From NCBI GenBank assembly GCA_013396915.1, contig VWZL01000267.1:890497-954496 (forward strand): a stretch of 64,000 nt of DNA, written 5' to 3'. Made by a program: the position numbers and the translations under genes. Source of the stretch: Stercorarius parasiticus. Taxonomy: Eukaryota > Chordata > Aves > Charadriiformes > Stercorariidae. Shown here one piece after another: positions 36,241 through 48,641 of this stretch (positions within the stretch are counted from its first letter, which is position 1; every line of letters starts with the position of its first letter). A model generated the notes under the pieces. That model was not told the DNA's origin. It ran no database searches and saw only the letters and a list, made by a program, of their open reading frames with translations.

Positions 36241-39200
36241 GACTACACCAAATTACAACTTTAACAACTGCAAAAAGTTAATTCAGGTGGAAAGACAAAC
36301 ATTAACCATGTTTGTTCTCAACACCATCACTAAAGACTGTCTTTATCACAATAGACTCACAATAGCGCTCATTGCACTACAATTTTCCTTATACACAGCC
36401 TGTACAGAGAAGGGGAAAAAGAAGCAAGAAAGGAACTTAAAACATCTTGATACAACTGTATATATGCAGATACCTCTTATTTCTACAATTAAGATACGCA
36501 AGAAAAAGGCAAAAGTGCTATTGTCATAATTTGCTGGTCAAGGCCAATTTAAAAAAAAAAAATAAATTCAAATGTAATGTGTTCTGATCAAGCAATTTTT
36601 CCATTTCGTCTCCCTGAAATCGCACTGTAGACCTCTGCCATGATGACGAATGCCTTTTAGGTATTAGGGTAGGTATCTCAATGGCCACGTGCAGGCACGT
36701 GTCTGGCTCTATAACTGGTTTAGCATATGCAACTGTGTGCACTCAGTAAAGAGCTGTGCTTTCTGGAAATTGGGCCATCAGGTTGCATTTTGTCTTTTTG
36801 TGACACGGTCAGTGACCAAGTCTGCAAGTACTTGCTTCCTCATGTAGTCTGCAATTATCCAGTGTTCACCTACACTGGGGGTTTTTTTTTGCATTTTCAC
36901 TCTCCATTTCTAATTCCTCCAGGCTCTGATTAAGTAGACTGTATCCCAAGGGTGAATTCCCTCAGAACTGTGTTTTCCTTTAACACCTGCACACATTGAG
37001 AAGAGGCAGCTGCAGTAATATTGACTCTAAAACACCAGCAGAATGGCGAGTTTAAAAACATAATAATCTTATGTCAGGTTCACATTAGCATTTTAACAAC
37101 TTCTTTAGTAACTGCCTCTTAGCATAGAGAAATACATAGGAAATTGAATAGGTTAAAAAGTTTAATCCATTTAGAACCATGATTAAATTCTAGGACTAAA
37201 TTTTTGCACAAGTAAGTTACATTTGACACTTCAGCAGGATTCAGTTCTAGATGTGATTTCCCTGCTCCTAGAGTATTACTTATCTATGTTTTCTAACAAA
37301 AATGGATTGGGCTATGATTGCGATAGTATGGAAGATATAACTAACGTTCATAAAAGTCAACTGTAAACATATACTACGTCCATTTTGCGTAAACGTAAAA
37401 AGCAAGTGCAGAAGTACACTTCAGGAGAGGTTAAATCTGGTACAAATTGTCAAAAGCAAGAAAACTGTAATCACAGTTGACATTCGTTCTTCAGCTCAGC
37501 CCTGAGGCGGTGGATATTGTAGCACATCCAACATCACACCAGGTTCTCAGCACCTTGTAAAACTCGGGCACGACAGGCTGCTTTCAGAGCTGATTGTTGA
37601 AGAAAGATTGAATTTTCTTATTATTTCTAACACTTCTCCAGAACAAAACTTCCTATGCAGTCTTTTATTGGTTACATTATTAATCCATTTATTTTGTGGT
37701 GGCATAAAGCAATAAACAGATATGACTTTCCTACTTTAAGATCTATTTTTTTTTAATGAATACCCGTAAAGGCCTTGTACATTCATTTTCAGGTGAAAAA
37801 CTATCAGACTGTATGACTCCGTGGAGCAGTAGTAAGACTTCAATACATGGAAAGTCTACAGCAAAGATGGAAACAGAACAATTCCTCCAAACTCCCCACA
37901 TTTACTGTAATAGCCTGCTTTACCTCCCCTTCCGTTTTCCTCTTTGAGTGTAACATTATGAATAATTAGGCAGACACCAAGTTTATGGATAACATTGTTA
38001 GTATAATTCTTTTATCTAACAACTAGCAATTGTTTTCCTAGAGGTTTCTTCCGTCTTTTTTTTTTTTTTTGCTCCTAGTCTCTTAACAGTGCTTCATCCA
38101 GCAGATCCTGTTAAAATCACCTGCTCTACTCACACAAAGCTTATTGAAGGAACACTAGCTGCCCCTATCTGCACGGAGTAGCAGCACAATATTACATCAA
38201 TTGCATATGATCCATTACACACAAAATTCCCAGTACTGTATAATGTGTATAACAACACAGGGTTACATTTTTACAACAGCAGACCTTTCTTAGTGGAATT
38301 CTATAAAGCATATCTCTTTTTAACCACCAGATTGTAATAGGGCTTTGGAGCCCTGGAGCCCTTGAGAACTATCAGGGAAGTCACAATTATTTCGGTTTAT
38401 GGGAAAAAATACCATGGAGTGCCTTCTTTATTTTGCTTAGGGGCTATCGTTGTGGCGGGGTAGGCATGCTGAAGCCACAGCTTCAGACATTCGCCTGGGT
38501 CTCCAAACAGCTGTAAGAACGTTTCCACAAGGATAGAAAAAACCCCATGTTTGTTCTCACTATGATTCAGAATGGAAAGGGACACCTAGTTAGGAACGTG
38601 GGCTGCCTTCACCTTTCCAGTGTACGTACACTTGGCATACACACAAACGCCAGAGTCTGAGCAGTAAAATCTGACACACACGAGTTCACAAATTCTTAAA
38701 AAACAGTGGGGGTTTGGGTTTGTTCGTTTGTTTTTAAGTTGCTCTTTCTGCTTGTCCCTTGCTCTTATGCGACAAACGCGGGTCACAGTAATTTTAAACA
38801 CCCTAAGCATGGAAATATGAGCTTTTTACCTTCTAAATCATTCATCCAGCAACCAAAGTGGTTTCTGACTTTTCATTAATGATTACAAGAGACATCAAAT
38901 AAGACTCTAGCAGAGGGTCAGAAAAGACAACCAAAGAAGATCAGACACAAGCAAATAGATTCCAAAAAGTAACAGGTACGGAATCTTTGTCACTCTCATC
39001 CTTGTACTCAGGTTACCCGTGTATTCTCTGCTCGACACACCATTACCAGGACAAGTCTGATCTGCACTGACAACACCTTTATGTAGAAGATATTAATCTC
39101 ATTTTTATCTTCACCAATAAAAATGAAATAAGAAAATAAAATTTTGAAGGCCCTTAGATAACGATGTTCCTACCATGACATTCATTTATGAAATTATCAT

Positions 39201-39593
39201 CCTGTAGTTTTAAATAGCTGCTTTTTTTGCTAGCAAATCATCTCATTTTGAACGCTAGACTTTTTTGTCTTCCATTTTTCTCTTACACGTACAGAGAGAG
39301 AGGTGCAGATTTACATTTAAAAAAAAAAACATAAAAAAACCCAGAGACTTAATTAGATACTTTATGAAACCATAAACATCCAGTGAGACCCCAGAACTGT
39401 TTAATGATGCATTACACGGACTGCCACCTAGTTAAACATCTGCATGTCTGCAGCAAGGACCGTCAAAGGTAAGAGAAATTCCCTACTCCACATCTGGTAT
39501 TTATCACTATAAGAAATGTTAGCTAGATTGTTTTTCAGGTTCACTTTTTTTTTGTTCACTAGGTAAAAAACTGGGTGAGAAACTTAGTTTCTT
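36241..39593. other. Unique AT-rich non-coding stretch
   Basis: No gene or repeat family recognised. It has a T-run of about 15 near 38057-38071 and many short A/T runs. Confidence 0.6.
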
Positions 39594-39631
39594 AGAAACT
39601 CCACTAAGTGTAGTTTAGTGGAGCGGTTTCT
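39594..39631. repeat. Imperfect hairpin, 14-bp stem
   Basis: 'AGAAACTCCACTAA' (39594-39607) pairs with 'TTAGTGGAG' (39615-39623) plus 'TTTCT' (39627-39631) across a 3-base bulge, with a 7-base loop. It is too short for a typical microRNA precursor. Confidence 0.8.
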
Positions 39632-39736
39632 ATGGACATGGTTCAGATTCTTTGAGAAGATGCTTAAGAAATTTGCTCTCTACCTCACTCTTAAATCAAG
39701 TTAGACCACAAAATGGTAATGTTGTCAGAAGTTTCC

Positions 39737-39780
39737 AAGGAAAAAAGAAAGAAAAAAAAGGAAAGGGAAAAAAAGAGAGA
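39737..39780 (+). repeat. Polypurine tract, 44 nt
   Basis: There are 44 consecutive purines, mostly A with short G groups. This is simple low-complexity sequence that could adopt unusual DNA structure. No transposon body is attached. Confidence 0.9.
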
Positions 39781-42700
39781 TCGTCCTAATACAACCTTCA
39801 TTCCATTCTTCTCCAGTCTTGCAAAGCATTTGCCATAATTTGAGGAAGGTGGAAAGGTTAAGATCAGAATAGGATAACTGAGGTTAAAAAAATGCATTGT
39901 CATGCTAGAAATTGGTCAAATACAAAAAAGTACATCTTGAAGACACTTCTTTTCTTACAAACCGAGAAACAGTTCAAAGCGCTTTAGAGCTTAAGTGGAA
40001 CATATCTTTATGAAGAGTTACTAAGTTTGGTTCAAAGTCACGGCTTCTGAAGTCAACAAAAAGTCTCCCAGAACCTAATTTTAAGATTGTCCCACAGTGA
40101 AAAGTTAACTGGTATTACTCTTCTTTCCAGTTAGCAGAATTAATCGATACTAACCACTGCACAGGTAGGCAGCATCAATGTTCCCATGTGCTCTATCAAG
40201 GCAGGGTGAAAGAGCTGTAGACCTGAGCAAATCCTCCTGAAAACACTTGGCTGAGATTTGCCTTGAGAAGAAAACCTTGTCGAAGCGAGCTTTGCTCAGG
40301 TTACGATTTTCACATAGATTTTACTGTTAAGACATTACAATTCACCCACAGCGATGACCCAGGATATTTGCATTAGTGTAATAAAACCAACTGCTATGAA
40401 ATACTTTTTTCATTTACATTTGTTGACTAAAATTCTGATAGCAAAGGGTCTTATTTTTGAGGCTTTTACTGCCTGCTATCTAGGGGATATGAAAAGAGGT
40501 TGTCAGGCTGAACACTTTATACAGGCTGTAGTTGGGAGTAATGGTAAAGGGGGTAGGTATTTCAACTTTTTTTTTCCCCAGATATAAACCGACTATTACG
40601 TCTAGTTTACTGAGCAGCTCTCCGTACCAGTAACTGACCGGCGAAAGGCTGCCAAGAGCTGTAGAAACAACCGAGGGCACAGGCCTGCGCTACTGAAAGG
40701 CACAAGAAGCAATAAAATATGGTCCAGCTTCAGTGCCCTCAGGAGAGGAAACGCTGTCCTGGAGAGAGCCTGAAAGTAATCACAAGGCTCAAATGACTGA
40801 GCACGTCAGAAAATAAACATACCAATGCAATGAAAAGGTTTCACAGCTGAGAAGCTGGCATTGTTCTACATGAGGACAAAACAGATGTTTTTCAAAAAGT
40901 TTTGCATAAAGTTAAGGAGAGACCTAGCCAAGAAGAGCAGTCGGTGTTTGGTCACTCACATGGATCCAGATTTCCCATATCTTAACGTCTTCTTCTCCCT
41001 AGGTGGGAGACGGAACACAGATCAGAGTCACCGACATCCCTGATTAATACCAACACTATTAAGCCCATAGTGATGAAAAAGGTTCCACCTGAAGTTCCCT
41101 GGTATTTTCTATTTTGAATTCACTTTCTGTTAGTTTTCACAATGCCATGGCACCATCGTGCTGTATCTCTGACACATGTAGTTTCACTTTGTTACCAAAA
41201 ATATGAGATCATTTGAAAGGACCAGTACTCTGTGTCTTGTACACATCATGAAAAGAGGAAATCAGTTGGTAGCTTAAAAAACACAATAAAGACATAAACT
41301 CTATTTCTTTCTTAAAGATGAAATAAAAGGTCTAAATGCAACATACTGCCACATTCCCAAACATCTGGCCCATTGTATATTGAGTACAAAAAGCTTTATG
41401 ACAGAAGTTAAGACTCTGCTGCTATTCCCCGACCAGGAGTTATATACATTACTACCGCTGAGCATACCATAAATTAAAGATATGAAGGTATTGATATCTT
41501 CCTTGCATATAGATTTCCTCATAACCTGTCTTGGTCTTAACTGAAAAATTTGTTATGCTTTGGTATTACAGATTTTCTGAAAAAAACCAAAAGTAGAGAG
41601 AAGCTTCCTCAAGTGTGAAAAACAGCAAACATGGTTTAAAAAATTACATTCTGCACAAATTTACTTTTTGAAAATAAGATCTGGTTTTCCATCTATCTGC
41701 TATACACATCAGTGAATATTATTCACACCCTGGAACCATGAAGAACACAACATTGGTTTTCATCACTGATGACTGCAGAGCCATTCACGTGCAGTAAAAC
41801 TCGGTTGACTTTAACAGTCCGATATGGCCAATATCAATGGAGCTTCACCAGGGTAAGCCTGATAAAGCATGTTTATTCTGCAAACAGTATTTCATGCCAG
41901 AAATTGAAATGCAGCTGCACAGGCCCAGAGTTAGTTTACTATTTTAAAAAATATGTCTAAGTAGACAAGTATTTCAGTTAATGGACTAATATTAATTGAG
42001 AAATAAAATACTCATGATACATTTGCAATCAACCTGCATGCATAAAATATTGGGAATATTTTGAGTAATCAAAACAACCACCTCTGTTTAATAGCTTACT
42101 TTTTCCAATTAAAAGATCTACCATGAAAAGGGAAAAGAACAAGAAAATATTGTTCTTATGTAGAGTAATAGTTAGTGCTCTGCTAGGTCCTCCATTTTTT
42201 ACAGATCTGCATAGCCACACAATCTCTTGAAATATACACAGCAGTTTTTTGTTTCTTAAGCATATTAATGAAGTCAATGCAAAATAAAGCAGTTCAGCGG
42301 TTTTGCCTCTTTGTTTGCTTTTAAGGACAGCACATGAAAAAAAGTATTACGTTTTTAAACTGGTCCTACAGCCTCAGCCTGTCTACCATAATTAGGCAAA
42401 AAAAAAAAATGCTATAACTTCAGACTCATCTTTTAGTAGACGAGTAATTTCTGAGAATCTGAGAACATTTCTAACAATGACCACGTGAATAGTGCAATTA
42501 TTAATTAAGCCATATTAGGGATAACAAGTACACATGAGATACCCATCTAGGGAGATGGCTCTCAAGTTTAATGCCAGTTGTATCATTTTAAAGAATATTA
42601 ATTTGCATTTTAATACCTTATTCTTGCAATTTTAGTCTTATTTTCACTAAAAAGGAAATCACTTCTCTCTTTGGATGCTCCCTTGCTTTCCGAAGTCGAT

Positions 42701-43699
42701 ATTACCGTGGCCTTGAGGCATCAGGGTTCAGCTGAGCTGGATGAAGACCACTCTAGGTATGCCTTTGCATGCTGTAATTACACCTCTCACTGCAATGCAG
42801 ACACAGATATGAAATAAGCAAACTGAACATGCTCCCTATACAACCTGCCTCTAGCTTTTCTCTCCCTAGGAAGTATTTTGATTTATTCTCCTCCTAATTG
42901 CAACTCAAAACTACTCTTCGTGTGATTCTTGCACAAAGGTTGAACATAATGTAATTTTACACCTGCTGCAGGCAATCCTGTGGATCCAACAGTCAATTTG
43001 CTCAGTCATCCACAAAGATTTCAGCCTTATTCAGACCTTATCTAGACCTCAGTCCCCTTCGCCGTACCAGAGAGACACAAGCTTTTGTTACGTGAGCTGG
43101 CCCAGAGCACACAGTGGCATTTCTCAACCTGTACAATACTCAGAGTCAGCCAATGAAAATGTTACATGGAGCACATGAGTTTTCTCAGATAGCGTTTGAC
43201 TCGAGGACACTTGTTTATAATTTATTAACACTAAAATCTGGGGGGAAGGAGAAGGGTGTTTGCTCTGTTGACCTTGTCTCTACTCATAACAAACCTGAAA
43301 GGCATTGCCATGAGCACTTTGGTGGGATTCTTTGCATACAAACGTGGTAACACAAATTACAAATGTAGGCATCTCTGTTTGAGGAGAAACATGCAATTTT
43401 CCTACTGGCCATAATCACAACTCCATCCACGAAAAAACACACTTCTGCAGGCTTTTGAACATCCAAATGAGACTTATTTTTTATTCTTAAATATCTATGC
43501 CAATATACACTGGGTTATGTCCACTTCCACAAAAACTTTATGCACAGAAGTGCAAAGTCTTATATATCTCTCCAGCTTGTTTTCATCCCAGAAGGGGATT
43601 TTATATCTGACAGTTAACCTGCTTGAAAGAAGACATTTTCTGTAGCAAGTGTCACCAATTGATTCTCACAGGGCTTTATTTACCATTCTTGGTAATAAA
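39781..43699. other. Unique AT-rich non-coding stretch upstream of the large CR1
   Basis: No gene recognised. Positions about 42755-42800 ('catgctgtaattacacctct') loosely recall ancient amniote DNA-transposon remnants, but I cannot assign a family. Confidence 0.55.
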
Positions 43700-44139
43700 A
43701 TCAAAGATGCAAATCTTCTGATTGCCACACCTCTGTTTTGTAAGAAACCTAACATCTCTGTGTTAGAAACCTCTATGGTGCCTGAGAAGGGTCACGTAGG
43801 AATTAGGGCTTCTCTCCCAAAAAAGACGTCAGGATCAATAGGTCAACTGAAGCGCATCTACACCAATGCACGCAGCACGGGCAACAAACAGGAGGAGCTG
43901 GAAGCCATTGTGCAGCAGCAAAACTATGATATAGTTGCCAAAAATGGTGGGATGACTCACACAACTGGAGTGCCGCAATGGATAGCTATAAACTCTTCAG
44001 AAGGGATAGGCCAGGAAGGAGAGTCAGTGGGGTAGCCCTCTATGTTAAGGAGTGTTTTGATTGTCTAGAACTTCTTGATTGTCTAGAGCTTAATGATGGT
44101 GATGGTAAGGTTGGCTGTTTATGGGTAAGAATCAGGGTG

Positions 44140-44686
44140 AAGGCCAACAGGGCTGATGCCATGGTGGGAGTCTGTTATAGACCACCCAGCCAGGATGAGG
44201 AGGCAGACGAAGTATTCTAAAAGCAGCTGGGAGAAGTCTCACAATCGCTAGCCCTTGTTCTCACAAGGGACCTTCACTTACCAGATGTCTGCTGGAAATA
44301 CAATACAGCAGAGAGGAAAACAGTCCAGGAGGTTCCTGAAGTGCGTGAAAGAAAACTTCCTGACACAGCTGGTGAGGCAGCCAACGAGGGAAGTTGCCCC
44401 ACTGAACCTGTTNAAGGCCAACAGGGCTGATGCCATGGTGGGAGTCTGTTATAGACCACCCAGCCAGGATGAGGAGGCAGACGAAGTATTCTAAAAGCAG
44501 CTGGGAGAAGTCTCACAATCGCTAGCCCTTGTTCTCACAAGGGACCTTCACTTACCAGATGTCTGCTGGAAATACAATACAGCAGAGAGGAAAACAGTCC
44601 AGGAGGTTCCTGAAGTGCGTGAAAGAAAACTTCCTGACACAGCTGGTGAGGCAGCCAACGAGGGAAGTTGCCCCACTGAACCTGTT
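44140..44686 (+). repeat. Exact 273-bp direct repeat joined by a single N
   Basis: Bases 44140-44412 recur without visible difference at 44414-44686, separated only by the N at 44413. The copies start at 'aaggccaacagggctgatgc' and end at 'gaacctgtt'. A perfect repeat with an unresolved base exactly at the junction is the signature of overlapping contig ends placed side by side rather than merged. Confidence 0.97.
44413..44413. other. Single-N assembly gap
   Basis: A lone N lies between the two identical 273-bp copies. The size of the real gap is unknown. It is probably negative, that is, an unmerged overlap. Confidence 0.95.
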
Positions 44687-44775
44687 GGTTGTGAACAGAG
44701 AAGGACTTGTGGGTGGTGTGATGGTTGGAGGCCTTCTTGGGCATAGCAATCACGAAATGATAGAGTTTTCAATTC

Positions 44776-45240
44776 TTGGAGAAGCAAGGAGGGGGGATTA
44801 GAACAACTGCCACCTTGGACTTCCAGAGGGCAGACTTTGGCCTCTTTAGGAGCCTGCTTGACAGAGTCCGTTGGGAGGCAGTCCTGAAGGGCAAAGGAGT
44901 CCAGGAACGCTGGACATTCTTCAATAAGGAAATCTTAAAGATGCAGGAGCAGGCCATATCCCTGTGCCAAAAGACAAGCTGGCAGGGAAGAAGACTGGCC
45001 TGGCTGAAGAGAAAGCTTTGGCTGGAACTCAGGAAAAAAAACTGAGTTTATGACCTTTGGAAGAAGGGGTAGACAACTCAGGCAGACTACAAGGAGGTCA
45101 TGAGGTTATGCAGTGAGAATATTAGAAGGGACAAAACCCAAACAGAACTTAATCTGGCTACTGCCGTAAAAGACAATAAAAAAATGTTTCTATAAATATA
45201 TTAGCAACAAAAGGAGGCTAAGGAGAATCTCCATCCTTTA
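44776..45240 (+). pseudogene. CR1 ORF2 linker between endonuclease and reverse transcriptase
   Basis: The open frame 44776-45045 contains 'FQRADFGLFRSLLDR', 'KGKGVQERWTFFNKEILK' and 'WLKRKLWLELRKKN', the conserved basic linker of CR1 ORF2. It ends at a stop at 45043-45045. Following bases still resemble CR1 ('ctactgccgtaaaagacaat', then 'tataaatatattagcaacaa') but in broken frames. It belongs to the element spanning 43700-46148. Confidence 0.9.
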
Positions 45241-45972
45241 TTGTATGCAGGGGCAAACATAGTGACAGAGGATGAGGAAAAGGCTGAGGTACTTAATGCC
45301 TTCTTTGCCTCAGTCTTTGACAGGAAGACCAGTTCTTCTCTGAGTACCCAGCCCCCTGAGCTGGATGACATGGATGGGGAGCGGAATGAAGCCCGCATAA
45401 TCCAAGAGGAAATAGTTAGAAAGCTCCTACACCACTTAGATGCACACAAGTCTATGGGGGTGGATGGGACCCACCCAAGGGTACTGAGGGAGCTGGCAGA
45501 AGTCCTCACCTCACTTTCCATCATTTACCATCAGTCGTGGCTAACCGGGGAGGTCCCAGTTGACTGGAAGTTAGCAAATGTGGCATCCGTCTACAGGAAG
45601 GGACAGAAGAAGAACCTGGGGAACTACAAGCTGCACCTCAAATACTGTGTCCAGTTTTGGGCCCCTCACTCCAACAAAGACCTTGAGGGGCTGGAGCGTG
45701 TCCAGAGAAGGGCAACGGAGCTGGGGAGGGGTCTGGAGCACAAGTCTGGTGAGGAGCGGCTGAGGGAGCTGGGGGTGTTCAGCCTGGAGAAAAGGAGGCT
45801 GAGGGGAGACCTTCTCGCTCTCTCCAGCTCCCTGAAAGGAGGGGGGAGCCAGGGGGGGTCGGGCTCTTCTCCCAAGGAACACGCGATGGGACAAGAGGAA
45901 ACGGCCTCAAGTTGCGCCAGGGGAGGTTTAGGACAGATATTTGGAAAAATTTCTCCACAGAAAGGGTTATGA
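45241..45972 (+). pseudogene. CR1 ORF2 reverse transcriptase remnant, core deleted in frame
   Basis: A 243-codon frame, the longest in the window. Residues 1-130 hold the start of the reverse transcriptase region ('[16 protein letters not shown]', '[19 protein letters not shown]', '[19 protein letters not shown]', 'KNLGNYK'). The frame then passes directly into '[19 protein letters not shown]' and '[19 protein letters not shown]', then '[15 protein letters not shown]', the ORF2 C-terminus. The junction is at about 45628-45634. The missing part contains the palm with the catalytic aspartate motif; by family knowledge it is roughly 0.9-1 kb. The deletion keeps the frame. After about 45840 the frame no longer follows the family, which indicates a later frameshift. 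Confidence 0.93.
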
Positions 45973-46148
45973 AGCATTGGAAGAGGCTGCCCAGGGCAGT
46001 GGTGGAGTTGCCATCCCTGGAGGGATTTAAAAGCTGGGCAGACGTGGTGCTGAGGGACGTGGGTTAGTGGTGGGCTTGGCAGTGTTGAGTTAATGGTTGG
46101 ACTTGATGATCTTGAAGGTCTTCTCCAACCTAAGCAATTCTATGATTT

Positions 46149-48240
46149 TGAGACTGAATCTGGAATGGATTGTTCTAGTTAACAAATAAACAAGCAATTG
46201 GCAACAGGTTTCAAGACTAATTAATGTGACACTTCTGCGGGAGCAGCAATGGGATGTCTCCTCTCACTCTATCCTTTGCTCTAGCCAGAAAAAAACCAAG
46301 CCTGATTGCTCTGAGAAATTCATTAACTTTTTGTTGCAGCTTTTATCTTCACACCATGGAAACACCGACAATGCAACTAAACTTTATGAACTGAAGAAAA
46401 ATGATGATGATCTAGTTCCAAAGCAAATAAGTGCCAGAATTTGAAACTGGTCTAAGCTGTACCTGTAACACACTCTAAATATAATTTAATTGCCTTTTTT
46501 TTTCCACCTTTATTGAGCAAACTGCCACTTGCTCAATGTATTCCCCATTTTCCAGGATTAATAAAGATGATTTTCCATCTGCTGCACTGTTCCTCTGAGA
46601 CAGAGGAGGTAAGTGAGTGTGCATAAACACCTGTCTGACCGAAAGAGAAGGAATCCCTCTCTTGCTATGGAAAACCCAAAAATGCACCACCAGAGACAAA
46701 GTCCAGAAGCCGATGCTTTTGCAGGCTCCTGGCAGTAAGCTCAGTCACCTTCAATCTCTACAGCACCAGCCTTGTTTCTTGCAATTCTTTACATAATCCA
46801 TTACTGGCAATAAGAAATACTGGGGAAACACAGAGTGACATTTGAAGAACATTTAAAGTTGCAATGCCAAGAATTAATTTCCCGACAGGATTAGAAACAT
46901 CATCATAGTTTTAAGGAGAAATTATCCACTAGGACTGAAGATGAAAGAAGCATGGTTGTTTTCCTTAGTTTTTCTCATTTTTTTTTCTTATGAAAGTTTC
47001 CTCTGATGAATCCTTGGTTAAGATCAATTTTCTGTGTAAAGACAGACAAATGGATCAACAGCAGTGATTATGGGGCATGCTGATCTGACTAACATGTTAT
47101 TAACCCACAGATTTATTAGTCTGATTTGGGAGCCTATCTACTTCTTCAGAGTGAACAGTTTAATTACCAGTTCAGGACTGCCCGATTCTTGGTTTTCTTT
47201 TTAAAGCAATGCTGCCCCCATCTGGGAGTACAACCTGGAACGTACTATTTCTTACAGCACTTGCTCTGTCCTACCTGAAACGTATTAATTGTATTGATAC
47301 AGTTACTAAAAATAAAGCTTCCAGTATAACATACTTCAAGAATGCTTCGTGACTCAAAAAGATTTTAATTCAAAATTTATAGAGAAGTGCTTAAACCCAG
47401 TGATCTGAAAATCAAGATTTTTCTTACCAGATACATACACACTGATTAAGTGTAAGGTAAACATACTCTGGAGCATATTACTGATATGTGATGCTAAATA
47501 TTTTAAATTCAAAATTTTTTTGAAAGCAAATTCTTTCAACAGAATTATTCTATAAGATGATATCAGAAGCAGGTAAAAGAGCACAAAAAGTAATTACATT
47601 TGATAAAATATAGAGGATTTTGATGTATCTGTTGATTTTTTGTGATCTGTATTACCATAATACACTAAATTTAATCAATGCATCAATCAAGTCATTAATG
47701 GTCTACAGAGTTGAGCACTATTCTCCTGTGCAGGCAAAATGAAATTAAATCCTTAATTTTTTTTTTTTTGAGCTTCAGTGTATGAACATGACTCACACAT
47801 GAATAGCTGTCATGAATGTTTACTAAAGCTTTCATCAAACATGAATTTATCAATCAATAACATACTTCAATATAGGGATCTTATTGCATACGAACCTACA
47901 TGCTTACTCCTATTTATGCCTTTTTTCTTTCCCCTCGCCTCACCTTAAGAGCCATGCATGTTATCGACAGAGCCAAAAGTATCCGTAGAACAAGGTAGGA
48001 GAATCCCAGATTGGAGTATTTAAATGGGCTCTGTACTGAAATCACATTGAAGGTCTGTTATGTTACACCTCAAAATTTTACCAGCAGCAGGTAAGGTTTC
48101 AGAGGAATGTAGAACAGGAGAACAACCGAACAAATCCAATGCAACCTTCATCAAGTCACATTAACTCAAGCTCTTCAGGACCTACACATGACTGTATAGT
48201 GGAAAATACATCTCCCTGGCATTTCCATCCAAAAAAAAGT
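46149..48240. other. Unique AT-rich non-coding stretch
   Basis: No gene or repeat family recognised. Positions 47060-47180 and 47640-47710 are rich in ATTA/TAAT-type motifs and could be regulatory, but nothing specific can be claimed. Confidence 0.55.
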
Positions 48241-48641
48241 TCATAGAATCATAGAATAGAATCATAGAATGTGTTGGGTTGGAAGGGACCTCTAAAGGCC
48301 GTCCAGTCCCATCCCCCTGCAGTGAGCAGGGACATCTTCAACTAGATCATGTTGCTCAGAGCCTCATCAAGCCTGGCCTTGAATGCCTCCAGGGATGGGG
48401 CCTCCACCACCTCTCTGGGCAGCCTGGGCCAGTGTCTCACCACTGTTGGTGTAAAGAACTTCTTCCTAATGTCTCATCTAAACCCGCCCTGCTCTAGTTT
48501 AAAACGATTGCCCCTCATCCTATCGCTACATACCCTTGCAAGCAGCCCCTCCCCAGCTTTCTTATAGGCCCCCTTCAGGTACTGGAAGGCTGCTATAAGG
48601 TCTCCCCAGAGCCTTTTCTTCTCCAGGCTGAACACCCCCAC
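48241..48641 (-). mobile_element. CR1 retrotransposon 3' portion, 5'-truncated
   Basis: It starts with the CR1 tail 'tcatagaatcatagaataga', then 'gttgggttggaagggacctc', 'gccttgaatgcctccaggga' and 'gggcctccaccacctctctg'. It continues through 'taaacccgccctgctctagt' to 'ttctccaggctgaacacccc'. Minus orientation, ~400 bp, good preservation. Its left end is a tail of several TCATAGAA units, the source of slippage repeats. Confidence 0.96.

Larger units (their letters stand above)
43835..44801 (+). pseudogene. CR1 ORF2 endonuclease domain, broken
   Basis: APE-type endonuclease that in intact CR1 nicks the target DNA. The domain opens with 'LKRIYTNARSTGNKQEELE' (the N of YTNAR is the family's conserved Asn). 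At about 43940, 'gccaaaaatggtggg' is 7 bases shorter than the family pattern; this removes the 'ITET' block with the catalytic Glu and shifts the frame. The next frame begins near 43978 ('DSYKLFRRDR'), contains an 18-bp internal duplication at 44059-44091, and stops at 44220. After the 273-bp repeat, a third frame (44529-44801) carries 'GHSNHEMIEF', where the conserved SDH motif is now SNH (codon 44748-44750). It cannot encode an active enzyme. Confidence 0.9.
43700..46148 (+). mobile_element. Large CR1 retrotransposon with most of ORF2, internally deleted
   Basis: The longest element in the window, plus orientation, ending in the CR1 3' terminus ('gatgatcttgaaggtcttct', then 'aattctatgatttt'). 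Its 5' edge is uncertain; similarity is secure from about 43835. In order it holds the APE-type endonuclease region (43835-44800), the linker to the reverse transcriptase (44776-45240), the start of the reverse transcriptase (45241-45630), then after a large deletion the ORF2 C-terminus (45630-45870) and the 3' UTR. ORF1 and the 5' UTR are absent (5' truncation). Frameshifts, active-site losses, the missing reverse-transcriptase core and an N-joined repeat show that it is not mobile by itself. Confidence 0.96.

Noticed and set aside
44255..44494. Extra short frame spanning the N
   Set aside because: It reads across an undetermined base at a likely contig misjoin.
45241..45972. 243-codon frame as a host gene
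   Set aside because: It is clearly CR1 ORF2 with the reverse-transcriptase core deleted, inside a retrotransposon with a 3' CR1 tail.
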